From positions 23,688-87,687 of the forward strand of contig CAZYBE010000013.1 in NCBI GenBank assembly GCA_964645765.1: a stretch of 64,000 nucleotides of DNA. Direction: 5' to 3'. The notes below the pieces were generated by a model that saw only the letters and a program-made list of their open reading frames with translations, made no database searches and was not told where the DNA came from. The DNA comes from CAZGMN01 sp964645765 (GTDB lineage Bacteria; Acidobacteriota; Aminicenantia; Aminicenantales; Aminicenantaceae). This document shows, piece by piece, positions 7,918-16,326 of the stretch. A program made the translations under genes and the position numbers. Numbering within the stretch: position 1 is the stretch's first letter; each line of letters starts with the position of its first letter.

Positions 7918-9186
7918 ATGAAAAAAATTAGCCTGCTCATCATATTTCCTCTTTCATTTATCCTCCTCTGCTCTGCCCAGACAAAAGACGGATGGCCGGC
8001 GATTAACTCGAAATGCCTTTCCTGTCATGGCAGCGGGTCAACCTCTGAGGAAAAAATAAGGATTGACGAGAGAGCCTTTATGGCTTCAGCCCACGGCGGG
8101 CTCAAATGCACAGACTGCCATCAGCTCACTCTCGGCGAAGGAGAAGGCGATATTCCTCATAAAAAAGACCTGCCCGATGTCAACTGCACGTCTGCCTGTC
8201 ATCAAGAAAACAGAAAAGTTATACCAGGAATGAGCCCTCTTTATTACCCTGACAGTGTTCACGGCAGAGCCTATCTGGAAAGAGGAATCCAGGATGTGGC
8301 TAGATGCTGGGATTGCCACGGAAAGCACAATATCAAGAAAAAATCAGACCCTGAATCGACGGTCAACAGGAAGAACATCCCTTTGACCTGCTCCACCTGC
8401 CACGAGAATATGAACGTTATCGTCAAATACAACATCCATCGTGAAGCGCCCTATCAAGAATACAAGCAGAGTGTTCACGGCAAGGCGCTTATCAAAAAAG
8501 GGCTTCTTTCTTACGCAGCAGTCTGCACAGACTGCCACGGTATTCACGACATAAAAGGAGTCGGAGAGCCCCATCTCATGGCCAAAAATCCTGAGACTTG
8601 CGGGAAATGCCATAGCCTGGTCTTTAACGAATATCGAGAAAGCATCCACGGCCAGCAAGCACTGAAGGGGAATGTCGATGCGCCCATCTGTGTTGACTGT
8701 CATGGGGAGCACAGGATTGTCTCTCCCTCGAGTGAGGGAGCGCCGACATCGTCGAAGAAAATTGCTGATACCTGCTCCACCTGCCATGCCAGGCCAGAGA
8801 TAATGAGAAAATACGGCGTCCCTGAAGACAGAATTGAAACCTTCATCGAAAGCATGCACGGAATCGCCATCGGCTATGGATATGATGCTGCTGCAAACTG
8901 CTCGAGCTGCCATGGTGTTCATGACATAAGGCCTGCGAGCGACCCTCATTCAAAAGTTAATCCGGCCAACCTGGCTAAAACCTGCGGACAGGAGAAATGT
9001 CACCCGGGGATGCCGGAAAAGATTGCCAATTCCAAGATTCATCTCGCTGCCAGCCAAAAAAGTTCAGGAGGGCTTTATTACCTCCAGCAGATACTCCTCT
9101 GGCTCGTCTTTGCGCTAGTTCTATTCACGATCATCTGGTTCGTGTCCGGGTTCATCAAGAAAATAAAATTCTTTAAAAAAAGATGA
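7918..9186 (+). CDS. 11-heme cytochrome c with two unusual heme motifs, membrane anchored
   Basis: 422 aa from ATG 7918. An in-frame TTG at 7900 would add six residues. Signal peptide to about residue 22. It has nine CXXCH motifs plus CTSACH (CX3CH, third heme position) and CGQEKCH (CX4CH, last position), so eleven candidate hemes. A single C-terminal membrane helix (about 390-410) is followed by a very basic tail. HGxHDI-type motifs after several hemes (CHGIHDIK, CHGVHDIR) may supply distal ligands. The next gene is a clear paralogue in which the two odd motifs are ordinary CXXCH. The coding regions overlap by 4 bp (ATGA). Confidence 0.87.
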   Translation: MKKISLLIIFPLSFILLCSAQTKDGWPAINSKCLSCHGSGSTSEEKIRIDERAFMASAHGGLKCTDCHQLTLGEGEGDIPHKKDLPDVNCTSACHQENRKVIPGMSPLYYPDSVHGRAYLERGIQDVARCWDCHGKHNIKKKSDPESTVNRKNIPLTCSTCHENMNVIVKYNIHREAPYQEYKQSVHGKALIKKGLLSYAAVCTDCHGIHDIKGVGEPHLMAKNPETCGKCHSLVFNEYRESIHGQQALKGNVDAPICVDCHGEHRIVSPSSEGAPTSSKKIADTCSTCHARPEIMRKYGVPEDRIETFIESMHGIAIGYGYDAAANCSSCHGVHDIRPASDPHSKVNPANLAKTCGQEKCHPGMPEKIANSKIHLAASQKSSGGLYYLQQILLWLVFALVLFTIIWFVSGFIKKIKFFKKR

Positions 9187-10427
9187 AAGCCAGAGTGTGT
9201 CCATTCTCTTTGCTCCTTATCATTTTTTTCTTTGTTTTTTTGTCTGTCTCTTCTTTCGCTTCTTCAGATGAAGAATGCATGGCCTGCCACCAAGACCCTG
9301 AGCTGAAAAGCACGGGAGGAAAATCTCTCTTTGTCGACTATGAAAAATTCCGCTCCTCAATCCACGGCCAGGGCGGGATTTCCTGCGTGTCCTGCCACTC
9401 GGACTTGGAAGGAATTAAAGATTTCCCTCATCCTGAAAAACTAAAAGCTGTCGATTGTGGAGAATGTCATGGCAAGGCTGTTCAAGAATTCGAGCAGAGC
9501 GTTCACAGCCAAGCCAAGGCAGGAGAAGGCCTGGTTACTGTAACCTGTGCCGATTGCCATGGCAAGCATGACATAAGAGCCAAAGATGATTATTTGTCTT
9601 CAGTCTATCCCCTCAACCTTCCCCGGACCTGCGAAACCTGCCATCTGGAGAGAGTTAAAACGAAGAGAGGGATTGAGTTCATCAAACAGTACGAAAAAAG
9701 CGTCCATTTCAGAGCTCTTGAGAAGGCTGGACTTACGATGAGCGCTAATTGCAGCAACTGCCACGGCTCCCACGACATCAAAGCCGTTCTCAACCCTCAA
9801 TCTTTGGTCTCGAGGAAGAACATCATCCGCACTTGCGGCAGCTGCCATATCGGAGTCGAAAGGGATTACCTGGAGGGAGTCCACGGAAAGGATTATGAGA
9901 AAGGAATCAAAGATGTGCCTGTCTGCACAGACTGCCATAATGAGCATAATATCAGCTCTCCTCTAGAAATGAGTTCTCCTGTTTATGCCACAAAAGTAGC
10001 GGCAGTTTGCTCGCACTGCCATGACGACGAAGCCCTTGCTCGTCAGTACGGCTTTCTCACTGCACGTCTGAAGACTTATTCCAATTCCTTCCACGGGACG
10101 GCCTCTAAATTCGGAGAAACCCGTGTTGCCAACTGCGCCAGCTGCCACGGCTTTCACGACATACGGCCTTCCTTCGACCCAAAATCCTCCATCAACCCTG
10201 ACAATTTGCCCAAGACATGCGGAAAATGCCATCCCGGAGCCGGAGTAAACTTTGCCAAGGGAAAAATTCATGTGGTCTCAGAAAAAACGCACAACAAGTG
10301 GGCATACTTTGTCAAAATTTTCTACATCATCCTCATTGCCTCCATAATCTTCGTCTTTCTTGCTTTTATAGTGGTTGATCTTGCACACCGCTTAAGTTTG
10401 AAATGGAAGGCACAGAAAACCAAATGA
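9183..10427 (+). CDS. 11-heme cytochrome c, tandem paralogue, membrane anchored
   Basis: 414 aa, starting in an ATGA overlap with the previous gene. Signal peptide residues 1-26, then eleven CXXCH motifs: CMACH, CVSCH, CGECH, CADCH, CETCH, CSNCH, CGSCH, CTDCH, CSHCH, CASCH, CGKCH. One membrane helix near residue 380-400 ends the protein. Heme spacing and HDI motifs match the preceding gene, so the pair arose by tandem duplication. It is coupled to a b561-type cytochrome b. A multiheme cytochrome next to a FdnI/HydC-type cytochrome b recalls the CbcL-type quinol dehydrogenases of Geobacter, where the two parts are fused. That analogy is inference. Confidence 0.88.
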   Translation: MKARVCPFSLLLIIFFFVFLSVSSFASSDEECMACHQDPELKSTGGKSLFVDYEKFRSSIHGQGGISCVSCHSDLEGIKDFPHPEKLKAVDCGECHGKAVQEFEQSVHSQAKAGEGLVTVTCADCHGKHDIRAKDDYLSSVYPLNLPRTCETCHLERVKTKRGIEFIKQYEKSVHFRALEKAGLTMSANCSNCHGSHDIKAVLNPQSLVSRKNIIRTCGSCHIGVERDYLEGVHGKDYEKGIKDVPVCTDCHNEHNISSPLEMSSPVYATKVAAVCSHCHDDEALARQYGFLTARLKTYSNSFHGTASKFGETRVANCASCHGFHDIRPSFDPKSSINPDNLPKTCGKCHPGAGVNFAKGKIHVVSEKTHNKWAYFVKIFYIILIASIIFVFLAFIVVDLAHRLSLKWKAQKTK

Positions 10428-11245
10428 AAAAAAGAACGAAACGTCCGATAGCCAAAGATAATATCCTCATTGGCGATGATGAAATTTTTATCCGTATGAA
10501 TTGGGCCGAACGCATTCAGCATTTTATCCTCATCATCACCTTTTTTGTCCTCATCGCCACCGGCCTTCCCCTCGTCTTTTATGAAATCAAATTTCTTCGA
10601 TGGCTTTTCCCTGGCCAAAGAAGCTTTTACATCAGGGGAATTCTCCACCGGATTGCAGCCGTCGTCTTAATCCTCAATGTCATCTGGCACATTCTCTACA
10701 CCCTTTTTACAGAGCGCGGAAGAAAAAATTTCAAAGAGATGATTCCAAAATTCAAAGATTTCAAGGATGCTTTTGAGCAATTCTGGTTCAACATAGGCTT
10801 AACCCGTTTTCTCTCCGGACAGGGCATCCTTAAAAGCTTCTTTAAAACTCACCCTTATTGGCTCTTTGAAAATCCTCCAGAATACGGCCGCTACAACTTC
10901 ATCGAAAAATTTGAATACTGGGCAGTCGTCTGGGGGTCGTTGGTGATGATTGCCAGCGGTTTCTTTATGTGGAATGTCGAACTTTCCCTTTCTCTTTTTC
11001 CGTTATGGGTTCACGATATATTTGTTATTGTCCACGGCTATGAAGCCATGCTTGCCTTTTTGGCCGTCATCATCTGGCATATGTACAACGTTCATCTCAA
11101 TCCTGAGGTCTTTCCCATGAGCAAGGTCTGGCTTAATGGAAAAATCACAGGAAAAGAACTCCGCGCCCTCCATCCTCTTGAGTACGAAAAGCTTCTCGAA
11201 GAAAAGAGAAAGGCCCAAGAAGCAAGCAGCTCGAACACCACCTAA
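10424..11245 (+). CDS. Cytochrome b561-like membrane subunit (FdnI/HydC type)
   Basis: 273 aa from ATG 10424, which overlaps the upstream stop (ATGA). An earlier in-frame ATG at 10403 is less likely. Four to five membrane helices carry histidines suited to two b hemes: IQHFILIITF near the start, ILHRI and VIWHIL in the second helix, and IVHGYEA and IIWHMYNVH in the last. The C-terminal segment (NVHLNPEVFPMSKVWLNGKIT) is typical of formate dehydrogenase gamma/thiosulfate reductase type b subunits. It would exchange electrons between the quinone pool and the adjacent 11-heme cytochrome. Last gene of the + strand respiratory run. Confidence 0.85.
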   Translation: MKKRTKRPIAKDNILIGDDEIFIRMNWAERIQHFILIITFFVLIATGLPLVFYEIKFLRWLFPGQRSFYIRGILHRIAAVVLILNVIWHILYTLFTERGRKNFKEMIPKFKDFKDAFEQFWFNIGLTRFLSGQGILKSFFKTHPYWLFENPPEYGRYNFIEKFEYWAVVWGSLVMIASGFFMWNVELSLSLFPLWVHDIFVIVHGYEAMLAFLAVIIWHMYNVHLNPEVFPMSKVWLNGKITGKELRALHPLEYEKLLEEKRKAQEASSSNTT

Positions 11246-11283
11246 AAGGCTTTCCGGCTTAATTTCTTTGAAAAATATTGTTC

Positions 11284-12384
11284 TTAAAACGTTTCGAGCC
11301 CTTTGAAAAATGCGGGCCAGAACGGGTCCTGATCGGGAATGGCAAGGGTGATAACGCTGCCATTGCGGCGCCTCATAATTCTTTTTCTAGAATTTTTTAA
11401 AACTTTCCCAATGATTGAGGACTTTATTCTTAAGGCCTTCAGCCGCTTGATAATTTTTTCCGAACGAGCCGACTGAGCTGTAATCAGAAGAGAGCCCTCA
11501 GCGATGGCTGAGACTGGGTCAATCTTAAAAGCCTCGCAGACCATCCTGACCTCATCGGGATAGATGAAAAGGGATTCGTCGATGTCCATGCCAACCTGGC
11601 TGGCATTGGCAATCTCAAAAAGACCTCCGATAACTCCTCCTTCTGTTGCATCATGCATGGCGCTCACTCCTCCCACCTCTATCGCTGCCAGAGCATCCTT
11701 GACCACTGTCATCTCTTTGCAGAGAGACTTGGCCTTCTTAACAAGCAAAGCCGGATAGTTTTCGAGGAGCTCCTTCTCACGAAGCACAGAGAGGATGCCT
11801 GCTGTTTCTATGGCAGGCCCCTTGGTGAGGATGACATCATCGCCTGGCTTTGCTCCTGCTGGTGTGACAAAGCCGTCTTTATCGGCAACGGCAAAGACTG
11901 TGATCCCGCCGATTGTCGGGGCAGCAAATCCTGGATAATAGCCGGTATGGCCTCCGACGATGGCGATTTCAAGCTCGGTTGCAGTCTTATGGATAGAATC
12001 GACGATGACCCTGAAATCAACATCACTTGTCTGAGGCGGCATGAGCAGGGTGTAAGTCATATACCTCGGCTTGACCCCCATGACCGCCACATCACTGGCA
12101 CCGATATGAACTGTGTACCAGCCAAACATCTCAAGAGGCTGTTTTGGAATAGAGAAAATCGGGTCTTCGGCGATGATAAGGACTTTGCCATTGCCGATAT
12201 CGATTACGCCGGCATCAATTCCAGTCCGTGGAGGGACAAGCACAGATGAATCTTTCTTGCCCAGGCGCTTGAGGAGAAAAGAAGTGAAGGTTTTTAAGTC
12301 TATCTTCCCTATTTTTGACGGAGGCTGTCCAAGACTCTCTATCTTCGCTCCTTTCTGACTCTCGATTGACTCTTCCTTTTTCAT
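11284..12384 (-). CDS. AIR synthase-related (HypE-like) protein
   Basis: 366 aa from the ATG at 12384, which has AGGG seven bases upstream. An in-frame TTG lies two codons earlier. The AIR-synthase/HypE fold is recognisable: an N-terminal Asp-rich nucleotide site (TGIDAGVIDIG), DVAVMGVKPRY, GGHTGYYPG, and a C-terminal half with HDATEGGVIGGLFEIA. HypE proper dehydrates a carbamoyl group on its C-terminal Cys to make the cyanide ligand of NiFe hydrogenase. Here the C-terminus ends in ...FFKGLETF with no Cys, and no other hyp or hydrogenase gene is nearby. It is therefore a HypE paralogue of unknown substrate, probably an ATP-dependent enzyme. Confidence 0.8.
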   Translation of the reverse strand: MKKEESIESQKGAKIESLGQPPSKIGKIDLKTFTSFLLKRLGKKDSSVLVPPRTGIDAGVIDIGNGKVLIIAEDPIFSIPKQPLEMFGWYTVHIGASDVAVMGVKPRYMTYTLLMPPQTSDVDFRVIVDSIHKTATELEIAIVGGHTGYYPGFAAPTIGGITVFAVADKDGFVTPAGAKPGDDVILTKGPAIETAGILSVLREKELLENYPALLVKKAKSLCKEMTVVKDALAAIEVGGVSAMHDATEGGVIGGLFEIANASQVGMDIDESLFIYPDEVRMVCEAFKIDPVSAIAEGSLLITAQSARSEKIIKRLKALRIKSSIIGKVLKNSRKRIMRRRNGSVITLAIPDQDPFWPAFFKGLETF

Positions 12385-12497
12385 CTCCAATCCCTATTCC
12401 ATCTCTACAATTTTCGCTAGCGGCTCAGAAAATTTCTCTCCTGCTAGAAATTGGAATTTAATTCTACCATATTTATAGGAAATATATAAGCCAAAGA

Positions 12498-12526
12498 TTG
12501 ATTATACAAATCATTCCTGATAAAAT
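12498..12526 (+). promoter_or_regulatory. Candidate sigma-70 promoter
   Basis: TTGATT (12498-12503), 17-bp spacer, TAAAAT (12521-12526), 38 bp before the thiamine-binding gene, in very AT-rich DNA. No THI-box like structure is evident in the short leader. Confidence 0.45.
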
Positions 12527-12564
12527 TTATTAATCAAAAATTAATTCAATTTTTAAGGAAGACA

Positions 12565-12858
12565 ATGGTCATTGCTGAATTTGCCATTTTTCCCACGAGT
12601 GAAGGGGTATCGGTCAGCGATTATGTCAAAGAAGCGCTGAGAGTCATCGAAAGCTCAGGCCTGAAACATGAGACCGGCGGAATGTCGACAACCATCGAAG
12701 CTCCAGATGTGAAAACCCTGTTCAAAGTCGTCGAGGAGGCTCATGAAGCCTTGATGAAAATGGGAGTCAAGAGGATTCATATCGACCTGAGAGTGGATCA
12801 CCGCCTGGATAAAGAGGCGACTATCGACTCCAAGCTCAAAGCTGTCGGCAAAAGATAA
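12565..12858 (+). CDS. MTH1187/YkoF-type thiamine-binding protein
   Basis: 97 aa, a complete single-domain member of the MTH1187 (DUF77) family. Visible family features are the start VIAEFAIFPTSEG, the GMSTTIEA loop and the closing KRIHIDLRVDHR. These small ferredoxin-fold proteins form oligomers and several bind thiamine. The role is buffering or delivery rather than catalysis, and the exact ligand here is inferred. It is monocistronic, with a promoter candidate just upstream. Thi4 at 49203 is the other thiamine-related gene of the window. Confidence 0.82.
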   Translation: MVIAEFAIFPTSEGVSVSDYVKEALRVIESSGLKHETGGMSTTIEAPDVKTLFKVVEEAHEALMKMGVKRIHIDLRVDHRLDKEATIDSKLKAVGKR

Positions 12859-13046
12859 TTTTATTATGCCCTTTGCTTGTTTCTTAAAATTTACTTATTC
12901 TTTTTAAGACTTCTTTTTTATTCAAAAGTTGAATCGACTCTTCTTGGAATGATGACCCGGCAAAATAAAAATCCTGTCGCCAGAGAATGCACGCGAAAAT
13001 TTTCGGGAATAAATCAAGCGATCTTGTTTCTTGCTCTTGAAAAGTT

Positions 13047-13928
13047 TTAATCTTTTTCCCGCAGAAGCGGACGGGTAAGGCAGGTTGGCCCTCCAGCACC
13101 CTTGCGGGAAATCTCCTCGCCTTCATATTCCCAAACCTCGATTCCTTCGTTCTCAAGCATCCTTTTCGTCAAAGGGCTGCCGGAGAGTATGATGCATTTT
13201 CCGGGTGAAACGGCGAGAATGTTGCCGGCCATGGTCTCAAATTCAGAATCCGGAACTTCGAGAAGCCGAATTTCCCGCTGGACAAGCCACTCTTTGAAGG
13301 TCACAGGAAGAAGCCGCGAATAAACCACAGCCAAGTCACGGTCAATCGGGCTGATGAGCGACATCAAATGCAAAACATCCTCCGGCCCTTTCCAGTGAGG
13401 CAAAGGAACAACGAAAAGTTCATCCACAATTCCCCTGACCATTTCCGCGAATTGCCGAATACCCTCATCATTTGTCCGATAGCTGCGGCCCACGGCCGCT
13501 GTTCTCTCATCGATCCAGACCACATCCCCTCCTTCCAACTTTCCCTCACCTGAGATCGAGCCGAGAATTGGGATTCCCAATTCAAGGAGAAACTCGCGCA
13601 CAGCTCCTGGCTCTCCCTGCCGTTCGTTTTTCCCCATGTTGCCAAAGATAGCGCCTTTGCTGGTTATGAGCACAGGGTCATGGATATAGATAGAGTCAAG
13701 CCCGGTTTGACGACTTCGCGGAAGAAAATAAATATCAGCGACCGACTTCTTCAAGAGGCCAACAAAATATTCATACTCCCCAAAAGCCCTCTCATAATCA
13801 GGGCAGGCTGAATAATTAAGCTCCCTCCATTGGGCTCGAATATTTTCTCGGTTTATGAAAGCTTCTCGGGGGTGTTTGAGCAAAAGAATTTTTATTGGAT
13901 CAACTTCAGACTGGCAGCCGAATTTCAT
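13047..13928 (-). CDS. Amidinotransferase/dimethylargininase-fold hydrolase
   Basis: 293 aa. Sequence marks of the guanidino-modifying (arginine deiminase/DDAH) superfamily are IHDPVLI near residue 83, the acidic motif EGGDVVW near 132, a His in DVLHLMS near 203, and the nucleophile in GAGGPTCLTRPL near residue 280. These give the Cys-His-Glu/Asp catalytic set. Members hydrolyse or transfer from arginine or methylated arginine. The substrate here cannot be told from sequence alone, with DDAH-like or citrullinase-like the most likely options. It lies 9 bp downstream of mnmA on the same strand, which is probably only cotranscription. Confidence 0.78.
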   Translation of the reverse strand: MKFGCQSEVDPIKILLLKHPREAFINRENIRAQWRELNYSACPDYERAFGEYEYFVGLLKKSVADIYFLPRSRQTGLDSIYIHDPVLITSKGAIFGNMGKNERQGEPGAVREFLLELGIPILGSISGEGKLEGGDVVWIDERTAAVGRSYRTNDEGIRQFAEMVRGIVDELFVVPLPHWKGPEDVLHLMSLISPIDRDLAVVYSRLLPVTFKEWLVQREIRLLEVPDSEFETMAGNILAVSPGKCIILSGSPLTKRMLENEGIEVWEYEGEEISRKGAGGPTCLTRPLLREKD

Positions 13929-13937
13929 GCCTTCACC

Positions 13938-15038
13938 CTACGGGAAATCCAAGGCTTTATCAATAATCCCGCCGCCAACAACGATATCGCGCTCGTAAAA
14001 CACCACAGACTGGCCAGGAGTTATAGCTCGCTGGGGCTTCTCGAATTCGACCAGAGCCTGGCCTGAATCCAAAGGAATGAGCCTGGCTTTTGCTTCCTTG
14101 TGTTTGTACCGGATTTTTGCTTTGACCAGAAGCGGTTTTTTCAGCGTTTCAACAGAAATCAAGTTTATCCTCGAAGCTAAAAGTCTCTTCTGATAAAGGT
14201 GGTCGTTGGTCCCGATAACGACCGTATTCTGACCGCTCAAAATCTCAAGAACATAGAGGGAATGCGCGGCAGCAATTCCCATGCCTCTGCGCTGCCCAAT
14301 GGTGAAGCCAGCAATTCCGCTGTGCCGGCCCAAAACTCGATTCTCAAGGTTTATGATCGGCCCGGGCTGGAATGCCCCGGGAATTCTGTCGCGGAGAAAC
14401 CGGACATGGTCATTATCAGGAATAAAACAAATCTCCTGGCTCTCAGCTTTCTTGGCCACTCCAAGTCTCAACTTTTGAGCTTTCCTCCTCACCTCTTGCT
14501 TGGTGAAATCTCCGACCGGCATCAAGGTCCGGGCGAGTTGCTCTTGGGTTAAGACATAAAGAAAATAAGACTGGTCTTTGTCTGCGCCCCTTCCCTTTCT
14601 GAGCAAATACCGGTCGTTCTTCGAGTCGTGGGTGATTCGGGCATGATGGCCTGTTGCCAAATAATCTGCATCAAATTTTCTGAGGCACTTCATCAAGACA
14701 TCAAATTTGATAAATTGGTTGCAGCGGATACAAGGATTGGGCGTCCGGCCCTGTGCGTATTCCTTACAGAAATCGGAGATGACTTTCTTCTCGAAGTGCT
14801 TCCTGAAGTCAACGATGTAGTGAGGAATCCCGAGAGCGATGGCCACGCTGTGAGCATCCTCTGTGGCCTTCCAGCCGCAGCAGCTTCTCAAACTTTCCCG
14901 TTTGCAGTAGTCTGGCGGAAGCGAGAAAAGCTTCATCGTCACTCCGATGACTTCATAGCCCCTCTCCCTGAGCAGGGCTGCAGCCACTGAGGAGTCCACT
15001 CCCCCGCTCATGGCCACCACGACTCGTCTCTTCTTCAT
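13938..15038 (-). CDS. mnmA: tRNA-specific 2-thiouridylase MnmA
   Basis: 366 aa, full length. The PP-loop SGGVDSSVAA is at residues 11-20 and binds ATP. The catalytic cysteines sit in NPCIRCNQ (about residue 100) and in the AESQEICFI segment (about 200). The C-terminal part is the usual beta-barrel. MnmA puts sulfur on U34 of tRNA for Lys, Glu and Gln, using persulfide sulfur from a cysteine desulfurase. It is transcribed divergently from carA. Confidence 0.95.
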   Translation of the reverse strand: MKKRRVVVAMSGGVDSSVAAALLRERGYEVIGVTMKLFSLPPDYCKRESLRSCCGWKATEDAHSVAIALGIPHYIVDFRKHFEKKVISDFCKEYAQGRTPNPCIRCNQFIKFDVLMKCLRKFDADYLATGHHARITHDSKNDRYLLRKGRGADKDQSYFLYVLTQEQLARTLMPVGDFTKQEVRRKAQKLRLGVAKKAESQEICFIPDNDHVRFLRDRIPGAFQPGPIINLENRVLGRHSGIAGFTIGQRRGMGIAAAHSLYVLEILSGQNTVVIGTNDHLYQKRLLASRINLISVETLKKPLLVKAKIRYKHKEAKARLIPLDSGQALVEFEKPQRAITPGQSVVFYERDIVVGGGIIDKALDFP

Positions 15039-15194
15039 TTCTTTTGCTTATAGGATACCAAAAATTGGAAAATGGGGACAGGCTGCTTTTTATCCCAAAA
15101 AAAAATTTTACAAAAAAGTAGAATTAAAAATTGAGAATATGTAAAATAAGCCGAATATGCGTAGTTTATTTTGTAGAAAGATCCTGAATCTAAG

Positions 15195-16325
15195 ATGAGT
15201 GCCGGAAGGGCTCTTCTTGTTTTAGAGAACGGGGAATATTTCAGCGGCCAATCCATTGGCTTCGAAGGAGATGCTGAGGGGGAAATCGTCTTCAACACCT
15301 CCATGACTGGCTACCAGGAAATCCTGACCGACCCATCTTACAAGGGCCAGATCGTGACCATGACCTACCCCCTTATCGGGAATTACGGCTGCAATTTTGA
15401 GGATATAGAATCCGTCCGGCCCTGGGTCGAAGGCTTTGTCATCAAAGAGCTGGCAGCCCTTTCTTCAAACTGGAGGAAGAAAGAGAGCCTGGAAGATTAC
15501 CTCAAAAAGCACAAGATTGTCGCCATCCAGGGTGTGGATACAAGACGCTTGACCAAGCTTATCCGCACCGGAGGCGCACAGAGAGCTTTGATCTCCACTA
15601 CAACCGATGACCTCAAAGCTCTCCTCAAGCGGGTGAGGAAAATTCCTTCCATCGTCGGCCTCGACCTGGTCAAGGAAGTCACGACCTCTGAAGCCTACAG
15701 ATGGCAGGAAGGCCCTTACTCCTGGCCCAAAGGCTATGCAGCGAAAAAAAAATTCAGGCACTTTGTCGTGGTCTACGATTTCGGAGCCAAGCGAAACATA
15801 TTGAGAAACCTGGTGTTGAATAAAGCCGAAGTGCTCGTTGTTCCTGCCAGGACATCCTGGGAGGAAGTGCTGAAAATAAAGCCTGACGGAGTTCTGCTCT
15901 CCAACGGCCCTGGCGACCCTGCTCCGGTGAGCTATGCCATAGAGAATATCAAAAACCTTGCCGGGAAAATCCCCATCTTCGGAATCTGCCTCGGACACCA
16001 GTTCTTAGGACTTGCCCTGGGTGGAAAGACTTTCAAGCTCAAGTTCGGCCATCGCGGAGCAAACCACCCGGTCAAGAACCTAGAGACAGGCGCAATCGAG
16101 ATCACCTGCCAGAACCACGGCTTTGCTGTCGATATTAAATCTTTGGACGGGCTGGCAAAGCTGACTCATCTCAACCTCAATGACTTGACCGCCGAAGGGC
16201 TTGCCTTGAGGGAAAAATTTCTTTTCTCGGTCCAATACCACCCCGAGAGCTCTCCAGGCCCAAGGGACTCCAGATATCTTTTTCATGAATTCACTCAAAT
16301 GATGGATGATTTCAAGGGAAAATAA
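15195..16325 (+). CDS. carA: Carbamoyl-phosphate synthase small subunit
   Basis: 376 aa. The N-terminal CPSase small domain is recognised by FNTSMTGYQEILTDPSY and GCNFEDIES. The C-terminal class I glutamine amidotransferase has the nucleophile in FGICLGHQ (about residue 264) and His/Glu in QYHPESSPGP. It releases ammonia from glutamine and tunnels it to CarB for carbamoyl phosphate used in pyrimidine and arginine synthesis. Only one base separates its stop from carB, so the two are coupled. The Shine-Dalgarno is weak. Confidence 0.96.
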   Translation: MSAGRALLVLENGEYFSGQSIGFEGDAEGEIVFNTSMTGYQEILTDPSYKGQIVTMTYPLIGNYGCNFEDIESVRPWVEGFVIKELAALSSNWRKKESLEDYLKKHKIVAIQGVDTRRLTKLIRTGGAQRALISTTTDDLKALLKRVRKIPSIVGLDLVKEVTTSEAYRWQEGPYSWPKGYAAKKKFRHFVVVYDFGAKRNILRNLVLNKAEVLVVPARTSWEEVLKIKPDGVLLSNGPGDPAPVSYAIENIKNLAGKIPIFGICLGHQFLGLALGGKTFKLKFGHRGANHPVKNLETGAIEITCQNHGFAVDIKSLDGLAKLTHLNLNDLTAEGLALREKFLFSVQYHPESSPGPRDSRYLFHEFTQMMDDFKGK

Positions 16326-16326
16326 A

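Noticed and set aside
8344..8949. 201-residue open frame on the minus strand opposite the first 11-heme cytochrome
   Set aside because: It is an antisense shadow of a gene with clear heme motifs and signal peptide, with no family features of its own.
2459..10427. CRISPR-like or tandem DNA repeats suggested by recurrent TGCCAC/TGCCAT strings
   Set aside because: These are the repeated CXXCH codons of the multiheme cytochromes, irregularly spaced and in frame.
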